A DNA stretch of 64,000 nt, taken from the NCBI GenBank assembly GCA_035492775.1, contig DATJIW010000047.1:26296-90295 (forward strand). The letters run 5' to 3'. Below the pieces are notes generated by a model that searched no databases, was not told where the DNA came from, and worked only from the letters and a program-made list of their open reading frames with translations. Of the stretch, positions 9,201 through 17,571 are shown piece after piece. A program made the position numbers and the translations under genes. Source of the stretch: DATJFQ01 sp035492775. Its GTDB lineage: Bacteria > Acidobacteriota > Vicinamibacteria > Vicinamibacterales > 2-12-FULL-66-21. Position 1 is the first letter of the stretch; each line of letters opens with the position of its first letter.

Positions 9201-9201
9201 C

Positions 9202-9447
9202 CTATCCACCGGAAACGGGCGGCATGAATACCACCTCGTCCCCTTCCGCGAGCGACCGATTCAGCTTCACATACGAGGCGTTCACCGCGCACGAAATCGC
9301 ACTCGAATAAGACGCCATCGCCGGGTGATCGGCGACGATCACCTTCCACGCATCTTCGGCGGTCGCGCCAGCCGGCAGATCCCGGCCGAATTCCGACGCA
9401 CCCGCCAGGTCATGCAGCTTCGCGAACAGCCGGATGGTTACGCGCAT
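9202..9447 (-). CDS. moaD: Molybdopterin synthase small subunit MoaD
   Basis: 81 residues, ubiquitin-like fold, ending in the required Gly-Gly tail (MPPVSGG) that is thiocarboxylated to donate sulfur to precursor Z. It overlaps the moaE 3' end by 10 bases and is translated after it. No other early molybdenum-cofactor genes (moaA, moaC, moeB) are in the window. The short length and the GG terminus make the call firm. Confidence 0.92.
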   Translation of the reverse strand: MRVTIRLFAKLHDLAGASEFGRDLPAGATAEDAWKVIVADHPAMASYSSAISCAVNASYVKLNRSLAEGDEVVFMPPVSGG

Positions 9448-9908
9448 GCCCGCGCGACTGCCGCCTCTCGGGCCGCGTCGTCCTCAGGGTCGGCGGTCGC
9501 TCCTTCGATCCAGCTCTCGCCCCCCTCGAAGTACTCGTGCTTCCAGATCGGCGCAATCTGTTTCAGCCGTTCGATGGCATACCGGCAGACGGCAAACGCC
9601 TCGGCTCGATGCGCGCTGGCCGCGGCAATCACGACGCTGGCCTCTCCGATTTCGACGCGGCCTGCGCGGTGATGGATCGCAAGCGCCACTCCCGGCCATC
9701 GCGCCGCCGCCTCGTCGCCGATTTGCTCGAAACTCTTGATGGCCAAGGGGATGTACGCTTCGTACTCGAGCCAGCGCACGCGGCGGCCCGCATTGTGATC
9801 TCTCGCGACGCCCAGGAACGTCACAATGGCGCCGTCGGCGGCACGCTCGACGGCCGATACGGCCCGGGCCATGTCGAGCGGAGCCACACCCACCTCGTAC
9901 GCGGCCAT
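9438..9908 (-). CDS. moaE: Molybdopterin synthase large subunit MoaE
   Basis: 156 residues. MoaE joins with MoaD to convert precursor Z to molybdopterin. Typical sequence blocks are GAIVTFLGVARDHNAGRRV, LEYEAYIPLA, IHHRAGRVEIGEASVVIA and the catalytic-lysine region IAPIWKHEYFEGG. The start at 9908 was chosen because homologues begin close to this residue and a TATACT hexamer lies 6 nt upstream; an in-frame ATG at 10004 would add 32 unlikely residues. Operon moaE-moaD. Confidence 0.93.
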   Translation of the reverse strand: MAAYEVGVAPLDMARAVSAVERAADGAIVTFLGVARDHNAGRRVRWLEYEAYIPLAIKSFEQIGDEAAARWPGVALAIHHRAGRVEIGEASVVIAAASAHRAEAFAVCRYAIERLKQIAPIWKHEYFEGGESWIEGATADPEDDAAREAAVARACA

Positions 9909-9912
9909 CAAA

Positions 9913-9918
9913 TCAGTA
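9913..9918 (-). promoter_or_regulatory. -10 element for leaderless moaE
   Basis: TATACT on the minus strand, 6 nt before the moaE ATG. No clear -35. Confidence 0.4.
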
Positions 9919-9985
9919 TAACCGCCACGATTGACACCGGGCGACGGCGCCATGATGGCCCCGTCACCTCGAGAGCGCGGCGGTG

Positions 9986-10014
9986 TTGCAGCCGCCGTTT
10001 CCAATGCGTAGGAT
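9986..10014 (+). promoter_or_regulatory. Promoter TTGCAG-17-TAGGAT, leaderless
   Basis: -35 TTGCAG at 9986-9991, 17-bp spacer, -10 TAGGAT at 10009-10014, then 6 nt to the ATG at 10021. The exact 17-bp spacing supports both the promoter and the small gene that follows. Confidence 0.6.
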
Positions 10015-10020
10015 TTTCAT

Positions 10021-10419
10021 ATGGCAGATGCGGCTGGTGTTCGGATCACTGTTGAGCAGGAAGCAGAATTTCTCGTGGCCTATCAACTGGATCTGCTCGC
10101 GCAGCTCGAGCGACAGCTACGCGCGGTGCATCTGACGATGCGCCACATCGAAAAACTTCGAAGCGCGAAAGAGAGGCGGGAAGGCGTCTCGGTTTCGAAC
10201 GGCGAGAAAATAGATGCACTGGACAGTCTGACCGATCAACTCGGAGCGATCGACCAGGAGCTACAAACCCAGCATGACTCGTGTCGGGAGATGATGGAGA
10301 CAGTCGAGACCATGCGGGGTCGGCTTCGTCTGCTTCGCCAGTCGTCCAGCCGCAGAATCAGCCGTCGTCAGATTGAGAACGCGCCTCCCTCGACCACGCG
10401 GAATCGACGACGAAGCTAG
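10021..10419 (+). CDS. Helical/coiled-coil hypothetical protein
   Basis: 132 residues, no family recognised. Residues 10-105 are almost entirely helix-forming with heptad-like leucines (LDLLAQLERQLRAVHL, ETVETMRGRLRLL); the last 25 residues are basic and disordered (many Arg/Ser). No signal peptide or membrane segment. Its promoter places the transcription start at or next to the ATG, which supports it as a real gene. It could be a small structural or nucleic-acid-binding protein, but nothing in the sequence proves this. Confidence 0.6.
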   Translation: MADAAGVRITVEQEAEFLVAYQLDLLAQLERQLRAVHLTMRHIEKLRSAKERREGVSVSNGEKIDALDSLTDQLGAIDQELQTQHDSCREMMETVETMRGRLRLLRQSSSRRISRRQIENAPPSTTRNRRRS

Positions 10420-10607
10420 CGCGCGTCTGCCAGTCGTTGTTTTCGAAGCTTGTTACGAGTGGAAAAAGCGTTCGACGCTGAAGGCGCCGCCGCGGGAAGC
10501 GGAAGGGCGGTGCCCGATTTCGAACGCCCTTCGCGGGACGTTGAAGATCGAACTGGAGACCGAAGTGGTGTAGCTTTGTCGTGTCCGGCTTGGGCCCTCC
10601 CACCACC

Positions 10608-11246
10608 ATGCGCGCGGTTCTGATCGCGGCGGCGCTTTCGATCGTGACGGCGCCCGCCGCGCGCGCGCAGACGCCGACGGAGACGCCACGGCTCCAATCA
10701 GCGGAAGTGTCCGTTTTCTATGGCTACCGGTTCGGCGGCGACTTCTTCGAACAGGTGACCAGCCAGCCGGTCGATCTCGACGGAGCGGTGGCCTTCGGTG
10801 GCACGTTCAACGTGCCACTGCAAGAGGATCTCTCCCTCGAGCTCTTCGTCACCCACCAGCGGGCGCACCTCACGGTGCCGGCGACGTCGACGACCCCGCG
10901 GACGCGCTGGACGATCGACGTTGATCATTACCAGGTTGGCGGCCTCCGCGAGCTCCACGCGTACGGCACCGATCAGGTGCGACCGTTCCTGACGGGTACG
11001 CTCGGCCTCACACGTTATGCGAGCGCCGGCGACAACGAAGTGCGCTTCACCATCGCGGGCGGAGGCGGCGTCAAGCTGCTGCCGACCGAGCACGTGGGCG
11101 TGCGACTCGACGGCCGGGTGTTCGCGACGATCATCGACATCGGCGGGAGCGCCGTCGCGTGCCAGCCGGGACTGTGCCTCGTGCGCCTGACCGGCGTGAT
11201 CGTGTGGCAGGCGGAGTTCACCGCCGCCGCGCTCGTGCGTTTTTGA
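10608..11246 (+). CDS. Outer-membrane beta-barrel protein
   Basis: 212 residues. Residues 1-21 form a signal peptide ending at ARAQ. The rest is a run of alternating hydrophobic/polar beta strands (VSVFYGYRFGGDFF, FTIAGGGGVKLLP, HVGVRLDGRVFATI) and the protein ends in Phe (ALVRF), the usual signal for outer-membrane assembly. It resembles OmpA-like or opacity-type porin domains of about 8 strands. The start was set at 10608 because the signal peptide begins there; a GTG at 10581 is possible. Its 3' end overlaps the convergent thiD gene by 29 bases. Confidence 0.72.
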   Translation: MRAVLIAAALSIVTAPAARAQTPTETPRLQSAEVSVFYGYRFGGDFFEQVTSQPVDLDGAVAFGGTFNVPLQEDLSLELFVTHQRAHLTVPATSTTPRTRWTIDVDHYQVGGLRELHAYGTDQVRPFLTGTLGLTRYASAGDNEVRFTIAGGGGVKLLPTEHVGVRLDGRVFATIIDIGGSAVACQPGLCLVRLTGVIVWQAEFTAAALVRF

Positions 11247-12039
11247 CGGGTAGAACGGCCAACCGCCAGAAATGGTTCAGCGGACCGTGCCCGGCGCCGT
11301 ACCCAGGCGCGTGTTCGATGGCGCCGGCGACGTACGCGCGCGCGTCGCGCACCGCGTCAGCGACCGGCCGGCCCAGCGCGAGGCCCGCGGCGATCGCGGC
11401 CGAAAACGTGCACCCGGTCCCGTGCGTGTGACGCGTCCGGATGCGCGGGCCCGTCAGCTCGAATTCCTCCTCCGCCGCGCAGACGACATCGATAGAGGAG
11501 TCGCCATCGAAGTGTCCGCCCTTGACGATGACGACAGTCGGGCCGAGGCCGCGGATTCGGCGCGCGGCGGCGCGCATCTCTTCCACCGTCCGGATTGAAC
11601 CGCCGATCAGCACTTCGGCTTCCGGGATGTTCGGGGTGACGATCATCGCCCGGGGCAGCAGTTCGGATCGCAGCGAATGAACGGCGTCGTCATCGAGCAG
11701 CCGGTGCCCGCCTTTTGCCACCATGACGGGATCGACGACCAGGTTGGGCAGTTCGAGCGCGGCCACTGTCGCCGCAACCGCCTCGACGATGGCGCTCGTT
11801 GCGAGCATGCCGGTCTTGACGGCGCCGACAGCAAAGTCGCCGGCGACAGCTTCGATCTGCGCCTCGACGAGGTCTGCTTCGACCGCGCTCCAGGCCGTGA
11901 CCCCCGTCGTGTTCTGCGCCGTGACAGCGGTGATCGCACACGTCCCGTAGACGCCAAACGCGCCAAAGGTCTTCAGATCTGCCTGGATGCCGGCGCCGCC
12001 ACCCGAATCCGACCCCGCAATTGTCAGTGCTATAGCCAT
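11218..12039 (-). CDS. thiD: Hydroxymethylpyrimidine/phosphomethylpyrimidine kinase ThiD
   Basis: 273 residues. ThiD phosphorylates HMP and HMP-P in thiamine biosynthesis. Ribokinase-fold motifs: TIAGSDSGGGAGIQADLKTF at the N terminus, VDPVMVAKGG in the middle and the anion-hole/catalytic GTGCTFSAAIAAGLA near the C terminus. The start at 12039 matches family length; upstream in-frame codons run through bioY's promoter. It is divergent from bioY with only 18 bp between start codons. No other thiamine gene and no TPP riboswitch were seen here. Confidence 0.94.
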   Translation of the reverse strand: MAIALTIAGSDSGGGAGIQADLKTFGAFGVYGTCAITAVTAQNTTGVTAWSAVEADLVEAQIEAVAGDFAVGAVKTGMLATSAIVEAVAATVAALELPNLVVDPVMVAKGGHRLLDDDAVHSLRSELLPRAMIVTPNIPEAEVLIGGSIRTVEEMRAAARRIRGLGPTVVIVKGGHFDGDSSIDVVCAAEEEFELTGPRIRTRHTHGTGCTFSAAIAAGLALGRPVADAVRDARAYVAGAIEHAPGYGAGHGPLNHFWRLAVLPVKNARARRR

Positions 12040-12049
12040 ACGGTACAAT
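12021..12049 (+). promoter_or_regulatory. bioY promoter TTGTCA-17-TACAAT, leaderless
   Basis: -35 TTGTCA at 12021-12026, exactly 17 bp, -10 TACAAT at 12044-12049, then 8 nt to the bioY ATG. The -35 lies inside the first codons of divergent thiD. Confidence 0.65.
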
Positions 12050-12057
12050 TCCGGCGC

Positions 12058-12660
12058 ATGAACGTCCGGCTCGAACGCTCGCAACCGTCGCTGCTGCACG
12101 CAATGACGGCGCACGCAGACATGTCGCGCGCGATCCGCATCACTGCGATGCTGTTCGTGACGGTTCTCACGATTGTTGCCGCACAGGTCAGCATCCCGCT
12201 GCCGTTCACGCCGGTGCCTTTTACCCTGCAGCCGATGGTAGTGCTCCTGGGGGCCGCCGCGCTGGGCTCGCGTCTTGGAGCCTCGGCCCAGGTGCTATAT
12301 CTCGCGGCCGGCATTGCCGGACTTCCCGTGTTTGCCGCGTCACCCGTGCTGCCTCAGGGCATCGCGCGTCTCCTTGGGCCGACTGGCGGTTACCTCATGA
12401 GTTATCCATTCGCCGCCTTCGTCGCCGGTTACCTCGCGGAACGCCGGTTCGATCGACGGTACTTGACGTCCGTTGTCGCGATGGGCGCGGGACTCGCGAT
12501 TGTTTTCGCGTTCGGCATCTCGTGGATTGCCTGGGGCGCGCCGCACTCCGGTCTGTCCGTCGCGCTTGCCAGCGGACTGTATCCGTTTCTGCCGGCCGAC
12601 GTCCTCAAGGTGTTTGCTGCCGCCGCCGTGTTGCCCGCCGCGTGGCGGTTTCTCCGCTGA
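12058..12660 (+). CDS. bioY: Biotin transporter BioY (ECF-type S component)
   Basis: 200 residues, six hydrophobic segments. BioY is the biotin-binding membrane subunit of an ECF transporter. The family signature is seen in VSIPLPFTPVPFTLQP followed by LLGAALGSRLG-type helix and the GPTGGYLMSYPFAAFVAGYL block. No ATPase (BioM/EcfA) or T component is adjacent; many BioY proteins act alone or with a shared module. No Shine-Dalgarno; a leaderless promoter sits just upstream. Confidence 0.93.
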   Translation: MNVRLERSQPSLLHAMTAHADMSRAIRITAMLFVTVLTIVAAQVSIPLPFTPVPFTLQPMVVLLGAAALGSRLGASAQVLYLAAGIAGLPVFAASPVLPQGIARLLGPTGGYLMSYPFAAFVAGYLAERRFDRRYLTSVVAMGAGLAIVFAFGISWIAWGAPHSGLSVALASGLYPFLPADVLKVFAAAAVLPAAWRFLR

Positions 12661-14589
12661 CTACCTGACGTACCCGAGACTTCGCAAGCGCTCGATCATC
12701 TCCTGGTCGAGCGGTTTGCCCGTCCGCACCGAATCATCCCGGAACGGCGCACCGTAGGTGGATACGTAACGATTCGTCTGCCCGAGGATTCCGCGGCCGT
12801 GCCCCGTCAGCTCCCGGCTCAACGGAATGCCCAGCCCGGCAAGGATCGTCGGCGCGACGTCCGCAACTGACACGGACCCGCGAACGCCGAGCGCCGGCGC
12901 CTCGACATGTTCAGGCGGCGGCAGAATGCCATATGTGGTGAATGTCCCCGAAGCGGGCGTGGCAACACGTCCCGGCTCGGTGATGATGACGATGAACTCT
13001 CCGGGCGCCGGACGGAGCCACACTCTCAGCAGGTCATGAAGGAACGCCAGATATGCGCGAAGCGCCGCGACGCGATCGGCCATCGCCGACGGCGCAGGTG
13101 CGCCGCCGTCTTCGCGCGACAGCAGCGTGTGCTGCGCGATGTCGAGTCCGGGCAGGTAAACGACGTCCAGATCCCGCGCGGCTCCCGGCAACGCGTCGGT
13201 CAGCGCGACGACCGTGGCATCGAGCGCGGCTGACCGTCTCAAGATCGTGACGATATCCGGGTCGGAGATGTCCGCGAAGGCTGCGGCTGCCCGCCGCTCG
13301 GCGTCTGCCCGCAGCGACGGCCACGATTTGCGCAGCGAAGCGTAGAGATCGGGCGGTCCGATCTCGCCATCGAGCGGCCCCCCGTGCTCCAGCCGCAGGA
13401 TCGCGCGGTCCGTCAACACGATTCCGCCGCGCGATGCCGCCGGCCACGTGGCCCACCAGTTGACGACAGCGGTGCGGAGGCCAGCCTCCTCCGCGACTTC
13501 CCACACCATCATCGACTTGCGTTCGTTTCGGCTGGCGATTGAGGGCCGCGTCAGACGGATCATGTCGGTCGCCGTGCGGAACGCACGGCCTGCCATCGTC
13601 GAATCGCCGGGCAGGATTCCGTGGACGCCAGCGACGTGCCGCGTTTCGATCGCGTGGACGCCGTGCACCTCGGGCGGCTCGCCTGTTGCGATGGTCGTCC
13701 ATGCGCGCGCGGGGTCGGTTGTGTCCTGGGGGTCGAGGAGGTAGCGATCGCCCACGACGGGTGCGACGCCCGATGTCGACGAGGGCACCGCCGGCCACGA
13801 CGCCGGATCGATTAGATGCGGGTCGACCCCGTCGATTGCGATCACCCTCAACCGAATACCCCGCGGAACGACCGTCAGCGGCGGAACCGCTGCCACGGGC
13901 GATTCATTTGACGCCGTCGCGAGCAACAGCACGGACGCCCCAAGGAACGCCGCGGCACCTCCTACGAGCGTCAGCCGCCACGACCGCCGCGTAACCGCCG
14001 GGAGTGCCGTCGGGACGGCGGGGCTCGACGCGAGAACACCGAGCGTCGCGATTCGGGCTGCGTGGCCCAACAGCAGGCTGATGGCGACCGCCAGGAGCAG
14101 AGCCGACGCGGTCCAGATCGGGGCGGACCAGCTGAACCCGGCGTTCGCCGTGCGCCACCACAAGGTCAGGTAAGCGAGCGTGGCAATCGTGAACGTCCAG
14201 CCGGCGGCCCGCGAGACGCGGCGGGCGCGGGTCGTGAACTGTGCGCCGGCACGGACGAGGAACGACGCTGCGAGCGTGATGATCGCCGCCGCCGCCGAAA
14301 ACACGACGAAGAAGATCAGCGCGAAATACGCGGCGAGCACGAGCGCGTCGCGTGCGCCCGTGACGAGATCGCGCATTCGGAACGCGATGCCGATTGCGCC
14401 GGCCGGTCCGAGCATCGCTGCCGCGAGCACGCCCAGGCGCAGCGACGACCGCATCGCGACGCTGATGCGGCCGCGTGCCCCCCCCGCAGGCGCGAGGAGG
14501 AAACGATCCACGCCGGCGTCGAGATAACCAAGCTCGCGAAGCTGACGCCTCAGCTGGTCGACGCGCGGATCCTGCAGCGGCTCCGGCAT
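12661..14589 (-). CDS. Membrane-anchored alkaline-phosphatase-superfamily protein
   Basis: 642 residues. Residues 45-225 contain about five to six transmembrane helices. From about residue 250 there is a type I phosphodiesterase/AlkP-superfamily domain: VIAIDGVDPHLID (metal Asp), ARAWTTIATGEPPEVHGVHA (Thr nucleophile region), VVYLPGLDIAQHT (metal Asp/His) and a late GHG. The domain probably faces the periplasm. It may hydrolyse a phosphodiester or transfer a phospho-group; the substrate is unknown. It is the last gene of an operon with aspA, methyltransferase and polyprenyl synthase (2-nt gap to the latter). Extension upstream of 14589 would read through the polyprenyl synthase gene and was rejected. 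Confidence 0.8.
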   Translation of the reverse strand: MPEPLQDPRVDQLRRQLRELGYLDAGVDRFLLAPAGGARGRISVAMRSSLRLGVLAAAMLGPAGAIGIAFRMRDLVTGARDALVLAAYFALIFFVVFSAAAAIITLAASFLVRAGAQFTTRARRVSRAAGWTFTIATLAYLTLWWRTANAGFSWSAPIWTASALLLAVAISLLLGHAARIATLGVLASSPAVPTALPAVTRRSWRLTLVGGAAAFLGASVLLLATASNESPVAAVPPLTVVPRGIRLRVIAIDGVDPHLIDPASWPAVPSSTSGVAPVVGDRYLLDPQDTTDPARAWTTIATGEPPEVHGVHAIETRHVAGVHGILPGDSTMAGRAFRTATDMIRLTRPSIASRNERKSMMVWEVAEEAGLRTAVVNWWATWPAASRGGIVLTDRAILRLEHGGPLDGEIGPPDLYASLRKSWPSLRADAERRAAAAFADISDPDIVTILRRSAALDATVVALTDALPGAARDLDVVYLPGLDIAQHTLLSREDGGAPAPSAMADRVAALRAYLAFLHDLLRVWLRPAPGEFIVIITEPGRVATPASGTFTTYGILPPPEHVEAPALGVRGSVSVADVAPTILAGLGIPLSRELTGHGRGILGQTNRYVSTYGAPFRDDSVRTGKPLDQEMIERLRSLGYVR

Positions 14590-14591
14590 GT

Positions 14592-15458
14592 CTACAGCCG
14601 TCGTGCGACGACGAACGCGGAAAGCTCGCGCAATCGGTTCGCCTTCGCCCCGAACGGCGCAAGCGCGCGATCGGCCGTGTCGCACAGCTCCCGGGCGAGC
14701 TGACGCGCGCCGTCGACGCCGCTGAAGTTGACGAAGGTGGTCTTCCTCGCGTCTTCGCGGACCGCTTTTCCGGTCTCCTCTGAAGTGCCTTCGACGTCGA
14801 GGAGGTCGTCGATGATTTGAAACGCGAGCCCGAGGTTTTTCGCGTACGCCGTCAGCGCCGAAATCGATTCCGGAGGTCCGCCCGCGACGGCCGCGCCGCA
14901 GGCCGCGGCGGCCACGAACAGGGCGCCCGTCTTCCCCCGATGAATGCGCTCGAGCGTTTCGAACGTGATGTCGCGGTCGGTCGCGAGCAAGTCCAGCGCC
15001 TGTCCGCCGATCAGCCCGGCGGGACCGACCGCGTCCGCCGTCGATGCAGCCAGGCGCGCAGCCAGCGCCGGTTCGTAGGAACGCGCGTACGTCGCGTATG
15101 CGAGGTTCAGCAGCCCGAAGGCGGCGAGGATCGCGACAGCCTCGCCGAATTCGAGATGATTCGCCCTTCGGCCGCGTCGCAGCGGCGCGTCGTCCATTGA
15201 AGGAAGGTCGTCGAGAATGAGCGATGCCGCATGCACGAGCTCGATCGCCGCGGCCGCCGGTACGGCCCGCGTCGCGCGTCCGCGGCACAGTTCGGTACAG
15301 AGCAAGACCAGAACGGCGCGGACCTGTTTCGATGGAGCCAGCGCGGTATACGCCATCGATCGCTCGACGGCTGCATCCGAATCGTCCGGTACCAGCCGCC
15401 GCAGCTCCGCCGCGACCATCGACTGGTATTCAGCGAAGAACGCCGGGACGGCGCTCAT
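14592..15458 (-). CDS. Polyprenyl synthetase (IspA-type farnesyl/geranylgeranyl diphosphate synthase)
   Basis: 288 residues, the size of short-chain trans-prenyl synthases. First Asp-rich motif DDLPSMDD at about residues 82-89 and second DDLLD near residue 215, with the usual GGQALDLL and RIHRGKTGALF blocks. It condenses IPP with allylic diphosphates to make C15 or C20 chains. The residues just before the first Asp motif (AASLILDD) do not settle chain length. It overlaps the methyltransferase stop by ATGA, so it is translationally coupled. Confidence 0.92.
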   Translation of the reverse strand: MSAVPAFFAEYQSMVAAELRRLVPDDSDAAVERSMAYTALAPSKQVRAVLVLLCTELCRGRATRAVPAAAAIELVHAASLILDDLPSMDDAPLRRGRRANHLEFGEAVAILAAFGLLNLAYATYARSYEPALAARLAASTADAVGPAGLIGGQALDLLATDRDITFETLERIHRGKTGALFVAAAACGAAVAGGPPESISALTAYAKNLGLAFQIIDDLLDVEGTSEETGKAVREDARKTTFVNFSGVDGARQLARELCDTADRALAPFGAKANRLRELSAFVVARRL

Positions 15459-16099
15459 GCGGGCGCGCGCTCGAAAATGAGGAAGTACTCGTAGCGAAGG
15501 AACGTCTCGCGGCTTTGCAGGCGAAGCCCCGCCGCCTGCGCATCGCGGACCACTTCGCCCGGGTCGACGCGTTCGTCCATGGCGGGACCGGGCCCGCCGC
15601 CGTCCTTCTTGAAGTTCACGATCCCGATTCGACCATCCGGAGTGAGCGCGCGCGCGATGTTCTTGAGGAGCGGAACGCGCGCTTCCACCTCGTTGTACGT
15701 CTCGACCATCAACACGACGTCGACGCCGGCCGCGGGCAGCTTCGGATCATCATGAGTGCCGAGCCGCGTGACGACGTTCCGCAGCCCTTCGCGCTGTATG
15801 CGCCGGCTGATCGCCTCAATCATCTGAGGCTGCACGTCCTCAGCGTAGACGCGGCCGTTGGGACCGACGCGGCGTGCGAGACGAATCGTGAACCATCCGC
15901 CGCCCGCTCCGAGGTCTGCCACGACAGTGCCTTCGCCGATGCGGAGCGCGTCCATGATTCGCTCGGGCTGCTGCCAGTCTTCCCGATCAGGCACTTCGAG
16001 CGAGCCGAGTTCGGTCGGCGGGAACAGCCGGGAGTGCTGCGCTGAACCCGTGACGCCCGCGGCAGCGACGAAGGTCACGCAGAGCATCAGCCTCTTCAT
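15455..16099 (-). CDS. Exported SAM-dependent methyltransferase
   Basis: 214 residues. A class I methyltransferase fold: motif I VADLGAGGGWFTIRLA, then VYAEDVQPQMI, VDVVLMVETYNEV and a C-terminal strand block. Unusually, residues 1-20 (LMLCVTFVAAAGVTGSAQ) look like a cleavable signal peptide, predicting a periplasmic enzyme although SAM is normally cytoplasmic. Similar signal-peptide-bearing methyltransferases occur in environmental Gram-negatives, but their function is not known to me. Overlaps aspA's stop by ATGA and the next gene's start. Confidence 0.82.
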   Translation of the reverse strand: MKRLMLCVTFVAAAGVTGSAQHSRLFPPTELGSLEVPDREDWQQPERIMDALRIGEGTVVADLGAGGGWFTIRLARRVGPNGRVYAEDVQPQMIEAISRRIQREGLRNVVTRLGTHDDPKLPAAGVDVVLMVETYNEVEARVPLLKNIARALTPDGRIGIVNFKKDGGGPGPAMDERVDPGEVVRDAQAAGLRLQSRETFLRYEYFLIFERAPA

Positions 16100-17547
16100 C
16101 GGCGTTTCCGCCGTGGAGCACCGGGAATGCCGGGGGACGTCATCGCCTCCGGCGACAGAATCGCATCGAGCTCGCGATCGGGCACGAGGCCGCGCTCGCG
16201 AACCAGTTCACGGACGGGACGGCCCGTGTTGACGGACTCCTTCGCGATGTCTGCCGTCGCGGCATACCCGATGTACGGACTGAGTGCCGTGGCAACCGCC
16301 GTGCTGCGGTCCAGCAGCTCACGGCACCGGTCCTCGTCCGCAGCGATGTCGTCGATGCACCGCGAGACGAATACGCGCATGCCAGTCGTCAGAATGTGCG
16401 ACGCGTGGAGCGCGTTCCAGGCGATCACCGGCATCATCACGTTCAGCTCGAGTTGACCCGCATCTGCGGCGGCGAGGATGGCGGCATCGCAACCGATGAC
16501 CTGGAAACAGACCTGGTTCACCATCTCCGGCACGGACGGATTGACCTTGCCCGGCATGATGGACGATCCCGGTTGCACGGGCGGCAGCTGAATCTCCGCG
16601 ATGCCGGCTCGGGGACCCATGCTCAGCAGACGGAGGTCCGACGCGACCTTGCCCACTTCAACCGCGAGGCGTCTCAACGAACCGGAGTACGCCAGCACAT
16701 CGCCCATGCTTTGCGTGACACGGAACCGGTTTCTGGCCGGTGTGAGCCGCAGAGCTGTCGCGCGGGCGAGTTCGGCCACCGACCGCCTCGTTACGTCGTT
16801 GCCCGCATTGAGGCCGGTACCGACGGCAGTGGCGCCCAGGTTCAGTTCGTGAAGCGCACGTGCGGCGTGTTCCACGTCGCCAGCCGCCTGATCGACATTT
16901 GCCGACCAGCCGCTGAATTCCTGTCCGAGCGTAATCGGCACCGCGTCCTGCAGGTGCGTGCGGCCGGTCTTGAGCACGCGTGCGAATGCGCGCGCCTGGC
17001 GCTCGAGGGCTGCTGCCAGTTCGCGCGCCGAGGCCAGGAGTTCCGGTAGAACGAGGAGGATCGCGAGCCGCGTCGCGGTGGGGAAGACGTCATTGGTCGA
17101 CTGTCCCATGTTGACGTGGTCGTTCGGGTGCACCGCCGTGTAGGCGCCCCGCGGCTGTTCGAGAATCTCCGCCGCGCGATTCGCGAGCACCTCGTTCGTG
17201 TTCATGTTGTGCGACGTACCTGCGCCGGCCTGATACACGTCGACCACGAACTGGTCGCGAAGCGCCCCGTCGATGACCTCGGTGCACGCCTGCAGGATTG
17301 CGCGTCCAATCCGCTCGTCCAGCCGGCCGAGTGCGACGTTGGCTTTCGCGCACGCCTGCTTGATGAGCACCGTTGCCGTGACGAGTTCCGCCGGAGCACG
17401 CAGGCCGCTGATGGGAAAGTTATCCACGGCCCGCTGCGTTTGCGCGCCGTAGTATGCGTCGGACGGAACGCGTACGTCGCCGAGGGGATCGCGCTCGACG
17501 CGGACACCGCGGCCGGTCGCGGATTTCCTTCGGGAAGTTGGGGGCAT
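16096..17547 (-). CDS. aspA: Aspartate ammonia-lyase (fumarase/aspartase superfamily)
   Basis: 483 residues, cytoplasmic tetramer in the family. Converts L-aspartate to fumarate and ammonia. The superfamily signature GSSIMPGKVNP is at about residue 320, with GAGTSHNMNTNEVLANRA and HPNDHVNMGQSTNDVFPTAT. The blocks DAYYGAQTQRAVDNFPISG, EMVNQVCFQVIG and AGQLELNVMMPVI resemble aspartases (AspA/AnsB) more than FumC, so aspartase is preferred over class II fumarase. The start at 17547 lies 9 nt from a TATAAT shared with the divergent class I fumarase, which would hydrate the fumarate made here. Upstream in-frame codons run antisense through that fumarase and were rejected. Confidence 0.88.
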   Translation of the reverse strand: MPPTSRRKSATGRGVRVERDPLGDVRVPSDAYYGAQTQRAVDNFPISGLRAPAELVTATVLIKQACAKANVALGRLDERIGRAILQACTEVIDGALRDQFVVDVYQAGAGTSHNMNTNEVLANRAAEILEQPRGAYTAVHPNDHVNMGQSTNDVFPTATRLAILLVLPELLASARELAAALERQARAFARVLKTGRTHLQDAVPITLGQEFSGWSANVDQAAGDVEHAARALHELNLGATAVGTGLNAGNDVTRRSVAELARATALRLTPARNRFRVTQSMGDVLAYSGSLRRLAVEVGKVASDLRLLSMGPRAGIAEIQLPPVQPGSSIMPGKVNPSVPEMVNQVCFQVIGCDAAILAAADAGQLELNVMMPVIAWNALHASHILTTGMRVFVSRCIDDIAADEDRCRELLDRSTAVATALSPYIGYAATADIAKESVNTGRPVRELVRERGLVPDRELDAILSPEAMTSPGIPGAPRRKRR

Positions 17548-17556
17548 TCTCGCTAA

Positions 17557-17564
17557 ATTATACT
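17557..17564. promoter_or_regulatory. Overlapping divergent -10 elements of aspA and fumarase
   Basis: On the minus strand TATAAT (17557-17562) lies 9 nt from the aspA ATG; on the plus strand TATACT (17559-17564) lies 7 nt from the fumarase ATG. The two hexamers share four bases, so polymerase can occupy only one at a time. The start codons are separated by 24 bp. Confidence 0.6.
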
Positions 17565-17571
17565 GCTCGAT

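Noticed and set aside
15288..15458. A long 875-aa minus-strand protein from 15288 to 12661
   Set aside because: Its first 233 residues are read in an alternative frame through the polyprenyl synthase gene; the real start is at 14589.
16096..17547. Class II fumarase (FumC) as the name for the minus-strand lyase
   Set aside because: Sequence blocks match aspartase better; kept as an alternative in the entry.
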